From: Polynucleobacter sp. JS-Mosq-20-D10
GTDB taxonomy: Bacteria; Pseudomonadota; Gammaproteobacteria; Burkholderiales; Burkholderiaceae
Assembly: GCF_018687755.1 (NCBI RefSeq)
Contig: NZ_CP061305.1
Location: forward strand, 1,797,099-1,861,098
Length of the DNA: 64,000 bases
Reading direction: 5' to 3'
Within the stretch, counting starts at the first letter, position 1. Every line of letters starts with the position of its first letter. Made by a program: the position numbers and the translations under genes. This document shows, piece by piece, positions 58,781 through 64,000 of the stretch. The notes beneath the pieces are model-generated. The model made no database searches. It was given only the letters and a program-made list of their open reading frames with translations, and had not been told where the DNA came from.

Positions 58781-59797
58781 ATGAAGATTGGCCCACACCT
58801 TCTCGCAAATAAATTGTTTGTTGCCCCAATGGCCGGGGTAACGGATCGTCCATTTCGTCAGCTTTGCAAAAAACTCGGTGCTGGTTATGCCGTATCTGAA
58901 ATGATCGCCTCGAATGCATTGCTTTGGAAGAGCGAGAAAACCCAGCGTCGCGCTAACCACCAAGGTGAATTTAAGCCTATCGCAGTCCAAATTGCTGGCG
59001 CTGATCCGAAGATGATGGCTGCAGCCGCCAAACTGAACGTCGATCATGGCGCCCAAATTATTGATATCAATATGGGTTGCCCAGCCAAAAAGGTATGTAA
59101 TGTTGCGGCTGGTTCCGCACTACTAAGAGATGAGCCTTTGGTGCAGCAAATTTTAGAAGCCGTAGTTCAGGCTGTAGGAGTAGGTCCTGATGCTGTACCT
59201 GTGACCTTGAAAATTCGAACAGGTTGGGATCGTGAGCATAAAAATGCGATTTATATTGCGCGTCTGGCTGAGCAATCCGGCATCTCCATGCTGACCGTTC
59301 ACGGTCGCACACGAGCTGATTTATATCACGGTGAAGCTGAATACGAGACCATTACTGCGGTGAAGAATAGTGTTGCCATTCCAGTAGTTGCCAATGGCGA
59401 CATCACCACTCCAGAAAAAGCACAGTTTGTTTTAAAAGAAACTGGTGCCGATGCCATTATGATTGGTCGTGCTGCTCAGGGACGTCCTTGGATTTTTCGT
59501 GAGATTAATCATTTTCTGGAAACGGGCGGAAAATTACCAACACCGCAGATTAATGAAATTCAAGAGATCATGAATGCTCATCTCATTGATCATTATGAGT
59601 TTTATGGTGAATATGTCGGCTTGCGCACAGCGCGTAAGCACATCGGCTGGTACTGTAAGGGATTGCGTGACTCCCATGCCTTCCGCCAAAGAATGAATAC
59701 TGCCGATGATTGCAAAACTCAATTACAAATGGTGAATGATTTTTTCAATGAAATGAAATCCCATTCAGATCATTTGTTATTTTTAGAAGCAGCCTAA
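58781..59797 (+). CDS. dusB: tRNA-dihydrouridine synthase B
   Basis: An FMN enzyme that reduces specific uridines in tRNA. The start at 58781 gives MKIGPHLLANKLFVAPMAGVTDRPFRQL; an upstream in-frame ATG at 58721 adds 20 unconserved residues. The 338-residue product has APMAGVTDRPFRQL, the catalytic Cys in NMGCPAKKVC near residue 100, KIRTGWDREHKN and GDITTPEKAQFVLKETGADAIMIGRAA, with a helical RNA-binding tail. It is followed by fis 26 bp later, the same dusB-fis order as in enterobacteria. Confidence 0.94.
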   Translation: MKIGPHLLANKLFVAPMAGVTDRPFRQLCKKLGAGYAVSEMIASNALLWKSEKTQRRANHQGEFKPIAVQIAGADPKMMAAAAKLNVDHGAQIIDINMGCPAKKVCNVAAGSALLRDEPLVQQILEAVVQAVGVGPDAVPVTLKIRTGWDREHKNAIYIARLAEQSGISMLTVHGRTRADLYHGEAEYETITAVKNSVAIPVVANGDITTPEKAQFVLKETGADAIMIGRAAQGRPWIFREINHFLETGGKLPTPQINEIQEIMNAHLIDHYEFYGEYVGLRTARKHIGWYCKGLRDSHAFRQRMNTADDCKTQLQMVNDFFNEMKSHSDHLLFLEAA

Positions 59798-59823
59798 ATT
59801 TAGGTTTTTTATTTAATTTATCC

Positions 59824-60063
59824 ATGACCAATAAGCACCCCATCACCGAATGTATTGAGACCCAACTCCAAGCTTACTTGGATGATCTCAAAGGAACACC
59901 TCCATCCGACTTATACCAAATGGTTCTCGCAGTGGTTGAAAAGCCGATGCTCGAATTAGTAATGCAGCACGCAAAGCAGAATCAATCTTTGGCGGCACAA
60001 TACCTTGGCATCAACCGCAATACGCTTCACAAGAAGTTAGTTGAGCACCAGCTCCTGAAATAA
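59824..60063 (+). CDS. fis: DNA-binding protein Fis
   Basis: A small nucleoid protein that bends DNA and activates rRNA and other promoters. The 79-residue product is shorter than E. coli Fis (98), as is usual in Betaproteobacteria; it lacks the N-terminal beta-hairpin used for Hin/Gin inversion. The C-terminal helix-turn-helix is QNQSLAAQYLGINRNTLHKKLVEHQL. VVEKPMLELVMQHAK is the dimer helix. It is downstream of dusB in a common operon and upstream of purH. Confidence 0.95.
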   Translation: MTNKHPITECIETQLQAYLDDLKGTPPSDLYQMVLAVVEKPMLELVMQHAKQNQSLAAQYLGINRNTLHKKLVEHQLLK

Positions 60064-60110
60064 GTCAGACCCTATTTGCAAAATCTTGATTAATCAAACC
60101 CTCTAAAAAT

Positions 60111-61691
60111 ATGATCCGCACAGCCTTACTCTCTGTTTCTGATAAAAATGGCATTGTGCCCTTCGCCAAAGCCCTCCATGAGCAAGGCATCAAGCTAATC
60201 TCTACTGGTGGCACTGCAAAACTACTGGCTGAAAATAATTTACCTGTAGTGGAAGTATCTTCTCTTACTAAGTTTCCAGAGATGCTCGATGGTCGCGTGA
60301 AGACCTTGCATCCAATGGTGCATGGTGGCTTATTAGCCCGCCGAGATTTTCCTGAGCATATGGCTGCATTGAAAGCACATGGCATCGATACGATCGACAT
60401 GCTCGTCATTAACCTCTATCCATTTAATGAAACAGTTGCTAAAGCAGATTGTTCATTTGAAGATGCAGTTGAGAACATTGATATTGGTGGTCCAGCGATG
60501 TTGCGTGCTGCTGCCAAGAACCATCAAGATGTGACTGTGTTGATTTCTCCAGAAGATTACGCTCCTGTTCTCAAAGAGATGAGAGCCAATAAGAACAGAG
60601 TGTCTTATCAGACCAACTTGGGTCTAGCTAAGAAAGTATTTTCTCATACTGCTCAATATGATGGTGCTATTGCTAACTATCTCTCATCACTAGGTGATGA
60701 CTTAGAACACAAGACACGTTCTGCCTATCCAGAAACGCTCCATCTTGCCTTTGAAAAAGTACAAGAGATGCGTTACGGTGAGAATCCACACCAATCCGCA
60801 GCTTTCTACAAAGATATCTATCCAGTTGATGGTGCACTTGCTAATTACAAACAACTGCAAGGCAAGGAGTTGTCCTATAACAATATTGCTGATGCTGACT
60901 CTGCTTGGGAATGCGTCAAGAGCTTTACTGGTAACGCTAGTGGTGCCGCAGCCTGCGTCATCATCAAACATGCCAACCCTTGTGGCGTAGCTGTTGCTGC
61001 CAATACCCTTGAGGCATATCAAAAGGCATTCAAGACTGATCCAAGCTCAGCCTTCGGTGGAATTATTGCCTTCAACGTACCATGCGATGGCGCTACAGCT
61101 GAAGCAATCTCTAAGCAGTTTGTAGAGGTGTTAATTGCACCTAGCTTTAGTGCTGAAGCTAAAACCCTCTTTGCTACGAAACAAAATGTGCGCCTCCTAG
61201 AGATTCCTTTTGGCACTGCATTTAATGCTTTTGACTTCAAACGCGTGGGCGGTGGCTTACTAGTGCAATCCCCCGATGCGAAGAATGTTCTTGAAAATGA
61301 AATGCGTGTTGTCAGCAAGCGTCTTCCAACCCCAAGTGAAATGCACGACATGATGTTTGCATGGCGTGTTGCGAAGTTTGTGAAGTCTAACGCGATTGTG
61401 TATTGCGCTAACGGCATGACGCTTGGTATTGGCGCCGGCCAAATGAGCCGTGTCGACTCTGCTCGTATGGCAAGCATTAAGGCTGAGAATGCAGGCTTAA
61501 GTCTTAAAGGCTCTGCAGTGGCAAGTGATGCTTTCTTCCCATTTCGCGATGGCTTAGATGTGGTGGTGAATGGTGGTGCAAGTTGTGCCATTCAGCCTGG
61601 TGGCAGTATGCGTGATGATGAAATCATTGCGGCAGCCAATGAACATGGCATCGCTATGATCTTTACTGGTACTCGTCACTTCCGTCACTAA
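60111..61691 (+). CDS. purH: Bifunctional AICAR transformylase/IMP cyclohydrolase PurH
   Basis: Carries out the last two steps of IMP synthesis. The N-terminal MGS-like domain (about 1-190) has LLSVSDKNGIVPFAKALHEQGIKLISTGGTAKLLAE and the substrate-binding VVEVSSLTKFPEMLDGRVKTLHP. The C-terminal transformylase (about 200-526) has the KHANPCGVA motif with catalytic Lys and His, and ends with RDDEIIAAANEHGIAMIFTGTRHFRH. The 526-residue length is standard. It is followed by ruvC 35 bp later. No purine regulator site was identified by eye. Confidence 0.98.
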   Translation: MIRTALLSVSDKNGIVPFAKALHEQGIKLISTGGTAKLLAENNLPVVEVSSLTKFPEMLDGRVKTLHPMVHGGLLARRDFPEHMAALKAHGIDTIDMLVINLYPFNETVAKADCSFEDAVENIDIGGPAMLRAAAKNHQDVTVLISPEDYAPVLKEMRANKNRVSYQTNLGLAKKVFSHTAQYDGAIANYLSSLGDDLEHKTRSAYPETLHLAFEKVQEMRYGENPHQSAAFYKDIYPVDGALANYKQLQGKELSYNNIADADSAWECVKSFTGNASGAAACVIIKHANPCGVAVAANTLEAYQKAFKTDPSSAFGGIIAFNVPCDGATAEAISKQFVEVLIAPSFSAEAKTLFATKQNVRLLEIPFGTAFNAFDFKRVGGGLLVQSPDAKNVLENEMRVVSKRLPTPSEMHDMMFAWRVAKFVKSNAIVYCANGMTLGIGAGQMSRVDSARMASIKAENAGLSLKGSAVASDAFFPFRDGLDVVVNGGASCAIQPGGSMRDDEIIAAANEHGIAMIFTGTRHFRH

Positions 61692-61726
61692 GCAATACAG
61701 TAAACAAGAGAATATTCAAAACACTC

Positions 61727-62248
61727 ATGCGCTGGATAGGAATCGACCCAGGTCTAAGAACAACCGGTTTTGGCGTCATTGATGTTGATGGCCAAAAGCT
61801 GAACTATGTAGCCTCTGGAACGATTGAAAGTGGTGATCCAGCACAAGGACTTCCTGAAAGATTGGGAATCTTGTACGCAGGCATTAAAGAGGTTTTAGGG
61901 ACCTACCACCCAGAGCAAGCTGCTATCGAAGAAGTATTTCTGAACGTCAATCCTCGTTCCACCCTCATGCTGGGACAAGCTCGTGGTGCGGTGATTGCAG
62001 CTTTAGTCTCAGATAAGCTTCCCGTTGCTGAATACAGCGCACTGAGAGTAAAGCAGTCCATCGTGGGAACTGGTAGAGCTACTAAGCCACAAGTTCAAGA
62101 AATGGTGAAACGTTTACTGCGCCTAAGCCGTGCGCCTGGAACAGACGCAGCAGATGCTTTAGGGGTAGCTATTTGCGCTGCTCACCATGCCCAAATACCA
62201 AAAGTAATTGCTACTGCGCTTGCGCCCAAAAAGAGTAGCAAGAAATAA
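61727..62248 (+). CDS. ruvC: Crossover junction endodeoxyribonuclease RuvC
   Basis: Cuts Holliday junctions symmetrically as a dimer after branch migration by RuvAB. The 173-residue product has the acidic catalytic residues in MRWIGIDPGLRTTGFGVID (Asp7-like), AAIEEVFLNVNPRSTLMLGQARG (Glu), and GTDAADALGVAICAAHH (two Asp). It is first of the ruvC-ruvA-ruvB set, with a 26-bp gap to ruvA. No SOS box was seen in the 35 bp before it; damage control would have to come from elsewhere. Confidence 0.97.
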   Translation: MRWIGIDPGLRTTGFGVIDVDGQKLNYVASGTIESGDPAQGLPERLGILYAGIKEVLGTYHPEQAAIEEVFLNVNPRSTLMLGQARGAVIAALVSDKLPVAEYSALRVKQSIVGTGRATKPQVQEMVKRLLRLSRAPGTDAADALGVAICAAHHAQIPKVIATALAPKKSSKK

Positions 62249-62274
62249 CAATCCAAACAGGTTAAGATCTTTAC

Positions 62275-62859
62275 ATGATTGGTCGCATACAAGGCATTCT
62301 CGTTTCAGTTCATCCACCCCGCCTCTTGGTAGATTGCCAAGGTGTTGGCTATGAGATCGATGTGCCCATGAGCACCCTGTACCAACTGCCAGAGACCAAT
62401 CAAACAATTACACTACTGACCCACTTCCAAGTCCGAGAAGATGCGCAGCAGCTCTTTGGCTTTGCTACTGAAACTGAGCGTGAAGCATTTAGACAACTGA
62501 TCAAGATCAGCGGCGTTGGTTCACGCACGGCACTTGCGGTACTTTCTGGCATGAGCGTCAATGAATTGGCGCAAGCGATTGCCATGCAAGAGGCAGGGCG
62601 CCTAACTCAAGTACCTGGTATTGGCAAAAAGACTGCTGAGCGTCTATGCCTTGAACTTAAAGGAAAATTAGCTCCGGATTTAGGAATTGTTGGCGGTAAG
62701 CCCCAGGTAGTTGAAGCAAGCAGCGAGGTATTACAAGCCCTCTTGGCGCTGGGTTATTCTGAAAAAGAGGCTCATCTCGCTCTCAAACAAATTCCGTCAG
62801 ATACCACCGTATCAGATGGCATCCGCATGGGCCTGAAATACCTCTCGAAGTCTTCATAA
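62275..62859 (+). CDS. ruvA: Holliday junction helicase subunit RuvA
   Basis: The junction-recognising subunit of the RuvAB branch-migration machine. The 194-residue product has the OB-fold domain 1 (MIGRIQGILVSVHPPRLLVD), the double helix-hairpin-helix domain 2 with LIKISGVGSRTALAVLSGM and LTQVPGIGKKTAERLCLELKGKL, and the short domain 3 (ALLALGYSEKEAHLALKQI) that contacts RuvB. It lies between ruvC and ruvB on the same strand. Confidence 0.98.
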   Translation: MIGRIQGILVSVHPPRLLVDCQGVGYEIDVPMSTLYQLPETNQTITLLTHFQVREDAQQLFGFATETEREAFRQLIKISGVGSRTALAVLSGMSVNELAQAIAMQEAGRLTQVPGIGKKTAERLCLELKGKLAPDLGIVGGKPQVVEASSEVLQALLALGYSEKEAHLALKQIPSDTTVSDGIRMGLKYLSKSS

Positions 62860-62890
62860 CTAGTCACCCAAACACCACTACACTTGCAGT

Positions 62891-63958
62891 ATGGCAATCC
62901 ACACAGAAGACCTCAGCTCAATCCCCGAAGATTTACCAGAAGGCAATGACCGCATCGTTAGCGGTGCAGTAGGTAATTCTGAAGCCGTTTTTGAAAGAGC
63001 CTTGCGCCCAAAACAACTTGATGAGTATGTTGGCCAAACCAAGGCTCGCACCCAATTAGAGATTTTTATTACCGCGACTAGAGCAAGACAAGAAGCGCTT
63101 GATCATGTTCTACTCTTTGGCCCTCCAGGGCTTGGTAAAACTACCCTAGCCCATATCATCGCCAGAGAGCTTGGTGTGAACTTACGCCAAACTAGTGGAC
63201 CAGTTCTAGATAGGCCTGGTGACCTTGCGGCATTGCTAACCAATTTAGAAGCAAACGATGTCCTCTTTATTGACGAGATTCATCGCCTCTCTCCGGTAGT
63301 TGAAGAAATTCTCTATCCCGCTCTTGAGGACTACAGCTTAGATATCATGATTGGTGAAGGCCCTGCAGCGCGTAGCGTGAAGATTGATCTCAAACCGTTT
63401 ACTTTAATTGGTGCAACCACTCGCGCTGGCATGCTAACTAATCCACTGCGCGATCGTTTTGGTATCGTGGCAAGACTCGAGTTCTACACCACTGAAGAAC
63501 TCACCAAAATTATTACGCGCTCCGCTAGCTTACTCAAAGCTGATATTGACCCCGAAGGATCAATTGAGATTGCGAAGCGTGCTAGAGGCACTCCTCGTAT
63601 CGCTAATCGCCTATTGCGTCGGGTGCGTGACTACGCCGAAGTAAAAGGGACCGGCACCATCACTAAAGCAATGGCTGATGCAGCGTTGAAAATGCTAGAT
63701 GTTGATCCTAGTGGCTTTGATGTGATGGATCGCAAATTACTGGAAGCCATCTTGCATAAGTTTGATGGTGGCCCTGTAGGTATTGATAACTTAGCAGCTG
63801 CGATTGGCGAAGAACGTGACACCATTGAGGATGTCTTAGAGCCTTACTTAATTCAACAAGGCTACCTACAAAGAACCTCTAGAGGCAGAGTGGCAACGCG
63901 TCAGGCTTATGAGCACTTTGGGCTCACACCACCAAGTAACTCCGCAATAGAGTCCTAA
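62891..63958 (+). CDS. ruvB: Holliday junction ATP-dependent helicase RuvB
   Basis: The AAA+ motor of branch migration. The 355-residue product has Walker A FGPPGLGKTTLAHII, Walker B VLFIDEIHRLSPVVEE, sensor 1 LIGATTRAGMLTNPLRDRFG with the arginine finger region, and the C-terminal winged helix (LEPYLIQQGYLQRTSRGR). The N-terminus has about 25 extra acidic residues before the conserved LRPKQLDEYVGQ, common in beta-proteobacteria. It ends 42 bp before the window edge. The short remaining sequence shows no further gene. Confidence 0.98.
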   Translation: MAIHTEDLSSIPEDLPEGNDRIVSGAVGNSEAVFERALRPKQLDEYVGQTKARTQLEIFITATRARQEALDHVLLFGPPGLGKTTLAHIIARELGVNLRQTSGPVLDRPGDLAALLTNLEANDVLFIDEIHRLSPVVEEILYPALEDYSLDIMIGEGPAARSVKIDLKPFTLIGATTRAGMLTNPLRDRFGIVARLEFYTTEELTKIITRSASLLKADIDPEGSIEIAKRARGTPRIANRLLRRVRDYAEVKGTGTITKAMADAALKMLDVDPSGFDVMDRKLLEAILHKFDGGPVGIDNLAAAIGEERDTIEDVLEPYLIQQGYLQRTSRGRVATRQAYEHFGLTPPSNSAIES

Positions 63959-64000
63959 GACTTAATTCAAACTTAAGTCAGGCTAACCTTAGCAAACTTA

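Noticed and set aside
1..64000. CRISPR arrays, insertion sequences, prophage or toxin-antitoxin genes
   Set aside because: No regularly spaced repeats, transposase, capsid or toxin-antitoxin signatures were found; the only trace of mobility is the short relic near moaC.

Overview
The window is a chromosomal segment of a betaproteobacterium, most probably a freshwater Burkholderiaceae member of the Polynucleobacter type. This rests on the moderate GC content, compact gene packing, Burkholderiales-style gene order (recA-recX-sucC-sucD-terC-pilA-moaC-M48 protease; lptD-surA-pdxA-rsmA; dusB-fis-purH-ruvCAB) and several TRAP and organic-acid transport genes. The species was not tested by any search. 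The window has about 61 protein genes, one tRNA, and no rRNA, CRISPR array or intact mobile element.

Region 1 (1-11.1 kb) is housekeeping: an M48 periplasmic protease cut by the left edge, moaC, a TPR/O-GlcNAc-transferase-like protein, the pilin pilA, a TerC membrane protein, sucCD, recX-recA with a perfect SOS box, a DUF2878 membrane protein and tRNA-Met. Between moaC and pilA lie a decayed second copy of the moaC 3' end and a short integrase-like relic. They bracket the glycosyltransferase gene and look like the scars of an old insertion.

Region 2 (11.1-35.2 kb) is accessory metabolism and transport: a fumarylacetoacetate-hydrolase-family protein with a Tat-like leader, a MOSC protein, an MHS-type MFS transporter, a TRAP transporter with a gamma-glutamyltransferase-like gene and NtrC-like upstream sites, a maleylacetoacetate-isomerase-like GST, and a catabolic cluster (Rieske oxygenase, ferredoxin, class II aldolase, ketopantoate-reductase-like protein) divergent from a LysR regulator and an EamA exporter. 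Next comes a second 2-oxoacid dehydrogenase module: an AceE-like E1, an E2 with no lipoyl domain, a SAF-domain oxidoreductase and a divergent Lrp-type regulator with a good Lrp box. This module is the most unusual part of the window. The region ends with an SDR, a gamma-carbonic anhydrase and an ammonium transporter.

Region 3 (35.2-64 kb) is mainly conserved core: a Rap1a/Tai-like secreted protein, a glycine-zipper lipoprotein, htpG with a near-perfect sigma-32 promoter, a rhodanese, a putative Na+/H+ antiporter, miaB-ybeY-ybeX-lnt (without the usual phoH), glyQS-gmhB-plsC, then the outer-membrane biogenesis block lptD-surA-pdxA-rsmA divergent from the peptidoglycan-recycling pair amgK-murU, pepP, a UbiH-type hydroxylase, dusB-fis, purH and ruvCAB. 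Glycine-tRNA charging, heptose and phospholipid synthesis, lipoprotein acylation, LPS export and cell-wall recycling sit together, so most of this half supports envelope growth and DNA repair.
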